11,263 bases of DNA. Origin: CAYTLW01 sp964438735. GTDB taxonomy: Bacteria; Myxococcota_A; UBA9042. Numbering within the stretch: position 1 is the stretch's first letter; the number at the start of each line of letters is the position of its first letter. A program made the position numbers and the translations under genes. This document shows, in pieces, positions 1-6,476 of this stretch. The stretch covers positions 1 through 11,263 of the forward strand of contig CAYTLW010000189.1 of assembly GCA_964438735.1 (NCBI GenBank), given 5' to 3'. The notes beneath the pieces are model-generated. The model was not told where the DNA came from. It saw only the letters and a list, made by a program, of their open reading frames with translations, and searched no databases.

Positions 1-86
1 GAGATCACGGGTCAAGCCCCAACTGGATCGAGGTCAATGCGATCCTGTTTAGTTCACGTTTTCTCTCGGCCGACCCTGAGCGAATC

Positions 87-95
87 TGCTAAGAT
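87..95 (+). promoter_or_regulatory. possible extended -10 element upstream of the giant Cys-rich gene
   Basis: TGCTAAGAT fits an extended -10 pattern (TG, one base, then a TATAAT-like hexamer with four of six matches). It lies about 60 bp before the start at 158. I see no good -35 hexamer at 16-18 bp spacing, so this would have to work as an extended -10 promoter or with an alternative sigma factor. The rest of bases 1-157 holds no gene or repeat that I can support. Confidence 0.22.
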
Positions 96-157
96 CCGCG
101 CGCCCCCGGTACATACGCGCCGGCCCCCAGCAGGCCGAGCGCAGGGAGATTCACGTC

Positions 158-3100
158 ATGAGGCACCCTCTCCGCTCCACAGCGTTCCTCGCGCTGGGTC
201 TGCTGATCTGTCTTCCCCTGGGCTGTAGCCCGGACACCGTGGTCGACGGCACCGGACCGTCGGTCAACCCCAACCTGTCCGACACCAAGGGCGACGTGGC
301 CGAAGGAGATGTTGCGTCCGACGCTGTGGCTGAAGACGTGGTGGATCCGGTCCTCGACACCGTGGTGCCCGTCGAAGACGTGGTGGTACCGCCCGACGAC
401 GCCGTGGATCCGACCCAATGCCAGGTCGCTCAAGACTGCCCCTCGCCGCCGAATATGGCCGCCTGTGAGCAGGTCGCCTGCATCGCCAACACCTGCCAGA
501 TCGCCGCGGCGCCAGATGGCGATCCCTGCGACGACGGCGACGCATGCACCGAAGACAGCACCTGCGCCGCCGGGGCCTGCGAGGGCGCGTCCAAGGACTG
601 CGGCGACGACGATCCCTGCACCACAGACAGTTGCGATCCGGCCAATGGCGAGTGCAGCCACGTCAAGATCGAGGGCTGCGGCCAGCCCGGCTGCAACTCG
701 GAGAAAGACTGCGATGACGGCAACGCCTGCACCCAGGATATGTGCGACGCCGCGACCGGCGCCTGCGTCAACCTGACCATCCCCGGCTGCAACGATCCCT
801 GCGCTGGCAAGAATTGCGACGACGGCGACAAGTGCACCGCCGACAAGTGCGTGACCGCCGACGATGGCAGCGCCACCTGCCAGAACATCAAGATCCCCGG
901 CTGCGGCCTCGACCCCTGCGCCAACAAGAACTGCGACGATGGCGACAAGTGCACCAAGGATGAGTGCGTGCCCGACCCGACCGGCACCGCCAGCTGCCAG
1001 CACACCAAGATCGCCGGCTGCGGCACCGGCCCCTGCGCAGGCAAGAGCTGCGACGACAACGACAAGTGCACCACCGACAAGTGCGTGGTCTCGTCCAGCG
1101 GGCAGGCCCTGTGTGTCTACGAGAAGGTGCCCGGCTGCGGCGGCGATCCCTGCGCCAACAAGAAGTGCGATGACGGCGACAAGTGCACCACCGACATGTG
1201 CGTGCCCGATCCCAACGGCCAGGGCACCTGCCAGTACATCAAGATCCCCGGCTGCGGCGTCGACCTCTGCGCTGACAAGAAGTGCGATGACAACGACAAG
1301 TGCACCACCGATACCTGCGTGGTCGCCAACGGCGTGGCCACTTGCAAGCACGCCAAGATCCCCGGCTGCGGCGTCGACCCCTGCGCCGGCAAGAGCTGCG
1401 ACGACAAGGATAAGTGCACGGTCGACAGCTGCGTCACCAGCGACAGCGGCCAGGCCACCTGCAAGCACGTGCCCATCCCGGGCTGCGGCCTGAACCCCTG
1501 CGCCCTGGTGAAATGTGGCGATGGCAACCCCTGCACCACCGACAGCTGCGAGGTGGGCGCCGACGGCAAGGCCAAGTGCGTCTTCAAGCCCATCCCGGGC
1601 TGCTCGCCGCCCTGCAAGAAGGCTGGCGACTGCAATGACGGCAACGCCTGCACCACCGACACCTGCGGCAAGGATGGCAAGTGCAGCCACGGCAAGGTCG
1701 ACTGCAGCGACGGCAACGCCTGCACCGATGACGGTTGCAAGGCCGACGGCGGCTGCACCTGGATCGCCAATACCAAGCCCTGCAACGACAACAACGCCTG
1801 CACCAAGCCGGACGCCTGCAGCGGCGGCAAGTGCCTGGGCAAGGCCCTGCCCAAGAACGCCTGCGACGACAAGAATCCCTGCACGGCCGACACCTGCAAC
1901 GCCGCCAAGGGTTGCGTGCACGTCGCCCAGGATGGCAAGTGCGAAGACGGCAACAAGTGCACCACCGGCGACAAATGCGACGGCGGCAAGTGCAAAGGCG
2001 GCGGACCGACCAACTGCAACGACGGCAACGCCTGCACCAAGGACTGGTGCGATGCCAAGGCCCAGGCCTGCAAGCACGACAAGGTGCCCGGCTGCGGCGC
2101 GGGAGACTGCAAGACCGCGTCCGATTGCGACGACAAGAACGCCTGCTCGGTCGACACCTGCCTGATGTCCTCGAGCGGCGGCAAGTGCAGCCACGCCGAC
2201 AAGAAGTGCAGCGACGGCATCGACTGCACCCACGACTCCTGCGACAGCAAGACCGGCTGCAAGCACGGCCCGGACAAGACCAAGTGCAAGGATGGCAACG
2301 TCTGCACCAACGACTGGTGTTCCAAGTCGACCGGCTGCAAGTGGTTGACCAATACGCTGAACTGCAGCGATGGCAGCGCCTGCACCACGGGCGACAAGTG
2401 CGGCGACGGCAAGTGCAAGGCCGGGCCGGCCAAGGTCTGCAACGACAACAACAAGTGCACCGCCGACTCGTGCAACCCCGCCGACGGTAAGTGCGTCTTC
2501 AAGCCCATGCCCGGCTGCACGCCGCCCTGCAACGGCAACGCCGGCTGCAACGATGGCGACAAGTGCACCACCGATGCCTGCGTCAAGGGCAAGTGCACCT
2601 ACAGCAAGGTCAATTGCAGCGACAACAACCCCTGCACCGCGGACGGCTGCTCAGCCAGCAGCGGCTGCGTGCACAAGCCCCTCAACGGCAACAAGTGCAC
2701 CGACGGCAACGCCTGCACCTCCGGCGATCACTGCTCCGGTGGCAAGTGCGTCGGCGCGCCCAAGTCCTGCGATGACAAGAACCCCTGCACGGTCGACGGC
2801 TGTTCGCCCGATGGCGGCTGCGCCCACAAGCCCAACGATGGCGCGCTCTGCAGCGACGGCAACGCCTGCACTTCGGGCGACGCCTGCAAGGGCGGCAAGT
2901 GCGTCTCGGGCACCAACAAGTGCCTGTGCAAGACCGACGTGGAGTGCGAGCAGAACAACAAGAACAAGTGCCTGGGTGTGATGATCTGCGTGAAGTCCTC
3001 GTTCGGCAACGCAGCCAAGTGCGAGTACAAGCCGGGCACCGCGGTGATCTGCGCCAAGGGAAGCGCCTGCCTGGCCGTCGCCTGCAACTCGTCGACGGGC

Positions 3101-5188
3101 AAGTGCGCCGCCAAGGCCATCAACGAGGGCAAGTCCTGCAACGACAACAACCCGTGCACCGTGGGGGACGCCTGCAAGGGCGGCAAGTGCGTGCCGGGCG
3201 CCAAGAACAACTGCGACGACGCCAACCCCTGCACCGCCGACGGCTGCGACGCCAAGGCCGGCTGCGTGCACAAGCCCATCGACGCGCCTTGCTCGGATGG
3301 CAACCCCTGCACCACCGGCGATTTCTGTCAGAAGGGCCAGTGCGGCGGTGGCCAGGCCAAGAAGTGCAACGACAACGACAAGTGCACCCTGGACGCCTGC
3401 AACCCGCTCAACGGCGCCTGCACGCACATCAAGATCCCGGGCTGCAGCGACGCCTGCAAGTCCGACCTGCAGTGCGACGATGGCAACAAGTGCTCGGTCG
3501 ACAAGTGCATCGGCGGCAAGTGCCAGAGCAAGCCCAAGTCCTGCGATGACGGCAAGGTCTGCACGCTGGACTCCTGCAATCCGCTCACCGGCAACTGCAG
3601 CCACGTCGCGCTGCCCAATTGCAGCGGTTGCAAGAACGGCAAGGATTGCGATGACGGCAACAAGTGCACCGACGACTACTGCATCTGGAATCTCGGCCAG
3701 TGTGCCAACGTGCCGATCCCCGACTGCGGGCCCAGCTGCTACTTCGCCAGCCAGTGCAATGACGGTAAGGGCTGCACCACGCAGCAGTGCGTGAACAACA
3801 AGTGCGTCTACAAGCCCAAGGTCTGCAACGACAACAACAAGTGCACCGCCGACGCCTGCAACGAGCCCAACGGCTACTGCAGCTACAAGAAGATCCCCGG
3901 CTGCAGCAACGACAAGTGCAAGTCCTCGTCCGATTGTAACGATGGCGACGGCTGCACCATCGACTACTGCAGCGGTGGCCAGTGCAAGGGCGCGGCCAAG
4001 CCCTGCAAGGACAACAAGAAGTGCACCTTGGACGGCTGCGATCCGAAGACCGGCAATTGCATGTTCACCAAGATCAATGGCTGCGATCCCAAGAATCCAT
4101 GCCTGCTCTCACCGGATTGCGATGACGGCAACAAGTGCACCTTCGATGCCTGCAACGCCGGCAAGTGCGCCTACAACGTCAAGCCGTGCAACGACTTTGA
4201 CGCGTGCACTTCCGACGCCTGCGATCCGGCCACGGGCGCGTGCAAGTTCACCAAGATCCCGGGCTGTGGCGACAAGTGCAAGAAGCACTCGGACTGCCCG
4301 GCGGGCTCCAACAAGTGCCAGACGCCGTACTGCGAGCTGGCTACCGGCAAGTGCCAGAGCATCCCGAAGAACTGCAACGACAACAACGCGTGCACAATCG
4401 ACAGTTGCGACGCCGCGACCGGCCAGTGCAAGCACAGCCAGATCGCCGGCTGCAAGCCGTGCAAGACGTACCAGGATTGCAACGATGGCAACCAGTGCAC
4501 CACCGACCAGTGCAACGTACAGACCGGTCAGTGCTTCCACGTGCCCATCGGCGGTTGCAAGGCCTGCCAGTACAGCAGCCAGTGCAAGGACGGCAAGGGC
4601 TGCACCTCGGACTACTGCAACTCGCTGACCAAGATTTGCCAGAACAATCCCATCAGCTACTGCTACGAGAACGAGATCTGCAGCAAGACGGCCGACTGCG
4701 ATGACGCCAACTCGTGCACCAACGACTACTGCTACACCACGGGCAAGCGGTGCCGTCACATCCCGATCAACAACTGCAATCCCAATGAGCCGAAGTGCAA
4801 GTCACACGCAGAATGCGACGACAAGAAGCCGTGCACCACCGACTACTGCAACACGTTCAGCGGCAAGTGCACGCATAACAACATCCCCAACTGCGTCACC
4901 GACAAGCCGTGCAACAGCGACCTGCAGTGCAACGACAACAAGAAGTGCACCAACGACAAGTGCGAAAACAACAAGTGCAAGACCTATCCGAAGACCTGCG
5001 ATGACGGCAATCCGTGCACGACGGATTACTGCCAGTCGACCACCGGCAACTGCCTGCACTACAACAAGCCCGGTTGTACGGCCAAGAAGTGCAGCGACAG
5101 CAAGGTCTGTGATGACGGCAACAAGTGCACGATGGATGTGTGCCTGGTCGGCTACTGCAACTGGTTCAACATCCCGGGCTGCAAGTAG
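158..5188 (+). CDS. giant modular cysteine-rich repeat lipoprotein
   Basis: This is a predicted exported lipoprotein of 1676 aa. The start at 158 follows AGGGAG (143-148) at normal spacing. Residues 1-22 are a signal peptide (Arg-rich head, Leu-rich core) ending in lipobox LPLGC, with Cys23 as the lipidation site. Residues 24 to about 87 are an Asp/Val-rich stalk with no Cys. The rest is about 50 modules built on CDDGNxCTxDxC, each with 4-6 Cys. By hand count there are about 254 Cys after the lipobox, some 15% of residues, and only about a dozen use TGT rather than TGC. Lys, Asp and Asn are also abundant. Such modules are familiar from myxobacterial surface proteins and resemble short disulfide-knotted extracellular domains; their function is not established. 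I infer an extracellular, fully oxidised rod or adhesive/binding array on the outer membrane. No enzymatic domain is visible. It converges with the SMB lipoprotein downstream. The identity as a Cys-rich lipoprotein is secure; the role is not. Confidence 0.93.
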   Translation: MRHPLRSTAFLALGLLICLPLGCSPDTVVDGTGPSVNPNLSDTKGDVAEGDVASDAVAEDVVDPVLDTVVPVEDVVVPPDDAVDPTQCQVAQDCPSPPNMAACEQVACIANTCQIAAAPDGDPCDDGDACTEDSTCAAGACEGASKDCGDDDPCTTDSCDPANGECSHVKIEGCGQPGCNSEKDCDDGNACTQDMCDAATGACVNLTIPGCNDPCAGKNCDDGDKCTADKCVTADDGSATCQNIKIPGCGLDPCANKNCDDGDKCTKDECVPDPTGTASCQHTKIAGCGTGPCAGKSCDDNDKCTTDKCVVSSSGQALCVYEKVPGCGGDPCANKKCDDGDKCTTDMCVPDPNGQGTCQYIKIPGCGVDLCADKKCDDNDKCTTDTCVVANGVATCKHAKIPGCGVDPCAGKSCDDKDKCTVDSCVTSDSGQATCKHVPIPGCGLNPCALVKCGDGNPCTTDSCEVGADGKAKCVFKPIPGCSPPCKKAGDCNDGNACTTDTCGKDGKCSHGKVDCSDGNACTDDGCKADGGCTWIANTKPCNDNNACTKPDACSGGKCLGKALPKNACDDKNPCTADTCNAAKGCVHVAQDGKCEDGNKCTTGDKCDGGKCKGGGPTNCNDGNACTKDWCDAKAQACKHDKVPGCGAGDCKTASDCDDKNACSVDTCLMSSSGGKCSHADKKCSDGIDCTHDSCDSKTGCKHGPDKTKCKDGNVCTNDWCSKSTGCKWLTNTLNCSDGSACTTGDKCGDGKCKAGPAKVCNDNNKCTADSCNPADGKCVFKPMPGCTPPCNGNAGCNDGDKCTTDACVKGKCTYSKVNCSDNNPCTADGCSASSGCVHKPLNGNKCTDGNACTSGDHCSGGKCVGAPKSCDDKNPCTVDGCSPDGGCAHKPNDGALCSDGNACTSGDACKGGKCVSGTNKCLCKTDVECEQNNKNKCLGVMICVKSSFGNAAKCEYKPGTAVICAKGSACLAVACNSSTGKCAAKAINEGKSCNDNNPCTVGDACKGGKCVPGAKNNCDDANPCTADGCDAKAGCVHKPIDAPCSDGNPCTTGDFCQKGQCGGGQAKKCNDNDKCTLDACNPLNGACTHIKIPGCSDACKSDLQCDDGNKCSVDKCIGGKCQSKPKSCDDGKVCTLDSCNPLTGNCSHVALPNCSGCKNGKDCDDGNKCTDDYCIWNLGQCANVPIPDCGPSCYFASQCNDGKGCTTQQCVNNKCVYKPKVCNDNNKCTADACNEPNGYCSYKKIPGCSNDKCKSSSDCNDGDGCTIDYCSGGQCKGAAKPCKDNKKCTLDGCDPKTGNCMFTKINGCDPKNPCLLSPDCDDGNKCTFDACNAGKCAYNVKPCNDFDACTSDACDPATGACKFTKIPGCGDKCKKHSDCPAGSNKCQTPYCELATGKCQSIPKNCNDNNACTIDSCDAATGQCKHSQIAGCKPCKTYQDCNDGNQCTTDQCNVQTGQCFHVPIGGCKACQYSSQCKDGKGCTSDYCNSLTKICQNNPISYCYENEICSKTADCDDANSCTNDYCYTTGKRCRHIPINNCNPNEPKCKSHAECDDKKPCTTDYCNTFSGKCTHNNIPNCVTDKPCNSDLQCNDNKKCTNDKCENNKCKTYPKTCDDGNPCTTDYCQSTTGNCLHYNKPGCTAKKCSDSKVCDDGNKCTMDVCLVGYCNWFNIPGCK
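800..1612 (+). repeat. in-frame tandem 117-bp repeat (39-aa six-Cys module)
   Basis: Seven consecutive modules begin with the TGC codons at 800, 917, 1034, 1151, 1268, 1382 and 1499, and the next module starts at 1613. Steps are 117 bp except two of 114 bp. Each unit reads CxxKxCDDxDKCTxDxC, then a variable 7-9 residue loop, then CxxxxIPGC and a GxDP-like joint; the seventh (CALVKC) is the most divergent. DNA similarity is high: the AAGTGCACCACCGACA stretch recurs almost unchanged. This suggests relatively recent tandem duplication or gene conversion compared with the more divergent C-terminal modules. Confidence 0.9.
1703..3364 (+). repeat. 51-aa (153-bp) paired four-Cys super-repeat region
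   Basis: The central region alternates two kinds of four-Cys unit. Type A is CxDxNxCTxDxC followed by GCxH or GCxW. Type B is CxDGNxCTxGDxC followed by GGKC. An A+B pair is exactly 153 bp at 1862-2014, 2285-2437, 2615-2767, 2768-2920 and 3212-3364, and a looser pair of 159 bp sits at 1703-1861. The individual A and B lengths vary between 24 and 27 residues but compensate so that the pair stays at 51. Other modules separate the pairs, including an irregular block at 2924-3136. Confidence 0.8.
2924..3136 (+). other. irregular 71-aa module inside the Cys-rich protein
   Basis: Residues 923-993 lack the CDDGNxCT core and have nine Cys with wider, uneven spacing plus more hydrophobic residues (for example LGVMIC and TAVICAKG). 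The block ends in NEGKS and is followed directly by a type-B module. It may be a distinct domain that interrupts the array, a hinge, or a strongly decayed pair of modules. The reading frame is intact across it. Confidence 0.6.
3455..4459 (+). repeat. 58-61-aa paired ten-Cys super-repeat region
   Basis: This downstream region alternates a five-Cys unit of form CxxxxxCxDGxxCTxDxC, then GxC with a KP tail, and a five-Cys unit of form CxDxxxCTxDxC, then GxC and IxGC. Pair starts are at 3455, 3737, 3917, 4100 and 4277, giving pair lengths of 174, 180, 183, 177 and 183 bp. A single 108-bp module is inserted at 3629-3736. Sequence identity between pairs is clearly lower than in the 117-bp block. After 4460 the array returns mainly to six-Cys single modules, many of them with a Tyr before the fourth Cys (TDYC). 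Confidence 0.75.
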
Positions 5189-5239
5189 GCCGCGGGCGGG
5201 CGCGCCGCTCGGTCGAAGTCCCGTTGGGGCTGGCTCGGC

Positions 5240-6268
5240 TCAGCCGCCGTCGCCCTTGCAGTACGTCTTCTTGTCGGCGCAGCAGTCGTTGTACTTCTCG
5301 CAAGCCGAGTCGCACTGGCAGGTCCACGCGCCGTCGTACTTGCACTCCTTGCCCTTGCAGGTGCCGGGCTGGGTGCCGCCGCCATCCTTGCCGGTATCGC
5401 CAGGCTTGATGTCGATGGCCACATCGGCGCTGCCGCCGTCGGACTTGGTGTCGGGGATGTTGACGTCTGCGATCACGTCGGGCTTCGCCTTGGGGCAGTA
5501 CTCCAACTTGTCAGCGCAGCAATCGCTGTTCTCATGGCAGGCTTCGTCGCACCAGCAGGTCTTGCCGGTCTTGTCCTTGCTCTGCGAGCCGCACTTGTTC
5601 TTGCAACCCGAGGTCTGCGGACCGCCGCCGTCCGGATCGGACGTATCTGGCGGCACCCAGGTGTCCTTGGGGCCGCCGCTATCCTTGGGCTCGCCCGTGT
5701 CTGTGGGCTCCCAGGTGTCGTTGGGTCCGCTGGTATCTTTGGGCTCTGAAGTATCCTTGGGCGGCTGCTCGGTGTCCTTGGGGCCGATGGTATCCTTGGT
5801 GGTGCCGCCGCCATCGGAGGGCACGCCGCCGCCATCCGTCCCGGCCTGGCCATCACTGCCGCCAGCGCTACCGTCACCGCTGCCTGCACCGTCCGTGCTG
5901 CCGGCGTCCTGTACCGTCGTGTCCGTCGCTGGCGTGTTGTCCACCTTGCAGGAGGCGGTCTTGATGTAGCTGGGCCCGCCCGGCTTGGGGTCCTCGACGC
6001 ACTTCATGCCGCCGGCGCAGACCTCGACCTCAGCCCAGACCAGCTTGTCAGGATCGCACTTGACCACCGTGCCGCCGCCGCCCACGACGCCGAAATAGCA
6101 ACCCATGAAGTGGCCGTCTTTGCTGCAGGCCAGATCCGGCTTGCCGCCAATGGTGGCGACCGGCTGGCCGGCACCGCCGCCGCCTCCGGCCGTGGTCCCG
6201 CAACCGCCGGATAGCGCTACGGCCAGCATCAGCAACAGGGCGTTCAGTGCGCCCGCGCAAGCCTTGAT
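5240..6268 (-). CDS. lipoprotein with two somatomedin-B-like domains
   Basis: This is a predicted surface lipoprotein of 342 aa if it starts at the ATC codon 6268. That start gives Met-Lys, a Leu-rich core and Cys23 (LSGGC, a slightly off-consensus lipobox), and it sits behind a GGGAGGAAGGG ribosome site. The only conventional in-frame start with room for a signal peptide is TTG at 6352, which has no ribosome site and gives a 50-residue leader. Residues 48-107 hold a six-Cys domain I do not recognise. Residues 108 to about 156 are Gly/Ser/Asp-rich, and 157-209 carry nine PKDT-like repeats. Residues 222-258 and 304-337 each have the eight-Cys somatomedin B spacing (CxxxC, CxC, DxxC, DCCAD, C), separated by an Asp-rich linker. 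SMB domains are best known in animal extracellular proteins such as vitronectin, where they are disulfide knots used for protein binding. I infer a binding or adhesion role here. The gene converges with the giant Cys-rich gene and diverges from the methyltransferase. Confidence 0.87.
   Translation of the reverse strand: MKACAGALNALLLMLAVALSGGCGTTAGGGGGAGQPVATIGGKPDLACSKDGHFMGCYFGVVGGGGTVVKCDPDKLVWAEVEVCAGGMKCVEDPKPGGPSYIKTASCKVDNTPATDTTVQDAGSTDGAGSGDGSAGGSDGQAGTDGGGVPSDGGGTTKDTIGPKDTEQPPKDTSEPKDTSGPNDTWEPTDTGEPKDSGGPKDTWVPPDTSDPDGGGPQTSGCKNKCGSQSKDKTGKTCWCDEACHENSDCCADKLEYCPKAKPDVIADVNIPDTKSDGGSADVAIDIKPGDTGKDGGGTQPGTCKGKECKYDGAWTCQCDSACEKYNDCCADKKTYCKGDGG
5258..5359 (-). other. second somatomedin-B-like domain
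   Basis: The coding strand reads C-KGKE-C, then TCQCD, SAC, NDCCAD and a final C. These are eight Cys in the order and spacing of the vertebrate somatomedin B knot. The domain ends five residues before the stop, so it would be exposed at the free C-terminus. CxCDxxC, DCCAD and YC are shared with the first copy, but the loop between Cys2 and Cys3 is shorter (six versus eleven residues). Confidence 0.72.
5495..5605 (-). other. first somatomedin-B-like domain
   Basis: The coding strand gives CKNKC, then TCWCDEAC, SDCCADKLEYC. All eight Cys and the CxCDExC and DCC signatures of somatomedin B are present, with an eleven-residue loop between Cys2 and Cys3. It directly follows the PKDT stalk, so the stalk probably lifts this domain off the membrane. 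Confidence 0.74.
5642..5800 (-). repeat. PKDT hexapeptide stalk repeat
   Basis: Nine copies of a KDT/PKDT/PxDT motif occur at a six-residue (18-bp) period, with one seven-residue step. Lys, Asn, Thr and Pro alternate at the second position, and one copy ends in Ser. Low-complexity Pro/Asp/Thr segments of this kind usually act as extended, flexible or glycosylatable spacers in surface lipoproteins. The repetitive DNA could change length by slippage without breaking the frame. Confidence 0.75.
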
Positions 6269-6274
6269 GGTTAT

Positions 6275-6285
6275 CCCTTCCTCCC
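6275..6285 (-). promoter_or_regulatory. Shine-Dalgarno that decides a non-standard start of the SMB lipoprotein
   Basis: On the coding strand GGGAGGAAGGG is followed by ATAACCATC. In frame, ATA begins 5 nt after GGAGG, and ATC begins 11 nt after GGAGG or 6 nt after AAGGG. Starting at ATC (6268) gives Met-Lys-Ala and a 22-residue signal peptide before the lipobox Cys; ATA (6274) would give two more residues. No ATG, GTG or TTG lies in the right place. Confidence 0.5.
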
Positions 6286-6463
6286 GACGGCCGCCCCCTC
6301 TGCCGATGCGCCGCGCTGCGAAGCAGGGTAGTGCAAGCGCTGGGCATTGCAAAACGACTCATTCGGCGCGGGCCCCCCGAATGCGGCCGTCGTTGCGTCC
6401 GACACCTCGCGATGCCAGAGTCTGCGGCGGCGATCGAGGGCGCATCGCGGGCGCCCGATCGCC

Positions 6464-6470
6464 GGGGAGG
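6464..6470 (+). promoter_or_regulatory. Shine-Dalgarno before a CTG start of the methyltransferase
   Basis: GGGGAGG is followed 6 nt later by an in-frame CTG (6477), an ideal distance. The rival ATG at 6381 is preceded by a C-rich stretch with no ribosome site. Another candidate is GTG 6543, with GGAGGAG at 6533-6539, but it would remove the helix around LEELVL that looks like part of the domain. Confidence 0.45.
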
Positions 6471-6476
6471 AATACG

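Noticed and set aside
800..1612. CRISPR-like or satellite array
   Set aside because: The units are 117 bp with no short repeat/unique spacer alternation, and they stay in the reading frame of one protein, so they are coding repeats.
89..2266. 725-aa open frame on the minus strand, rich in Ala, Val and Gly
   Set aside because: It is antisense to the Cys-rich gene. The repeated TGC, GAC and AAG codons give no stops on this strand, and the predicted product is low-complexity. It has no ribosome site and no known domain.
1117..2598. 493-aa minus-strand frame rich in Leu, Pro, Ser and Gln
   Set aside because: Same artefact in another phase: the product just mirrors the 39-aa and 51-aa repeats, and the frame has no start context.
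158..5188. assignment to a named animal domain family such as Dickkopf or keratin-associated proteins
   Set aside because: Only Cys density is similar. The CDDGNxCTxDxC spacing is its own pattern, and transfer of a function from such names would be unfounded.
5189..5239. intrinsic terminator between the convergent lipoprotein genes
   Set aside because: Short GC-rich dyads exist (GGCGCGCC, GGCT/AGCC) but no stem of useful length followed by T residues on either strand.
4701..5969. 422-aa plus-strand frame running through the convergent junction
   Set aside because: It reads the Cys-rich gene out of frame and then the SMB lipoprotein antisense. Both true genes have lipoboxes and Cys patterns, this frame has neither.
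6269..6476. sigma70-type promoters in the divergent spacer between the SMB lipoprotein and methyltransferase genes
   Set aside because: The best minus-strand match (TTGCAA at 6347-6352, then TACCCT 16 bp on) is only 4/6 and 3/6, and no plus-strand pair is better. Promoters must exist here but I cannot place them.
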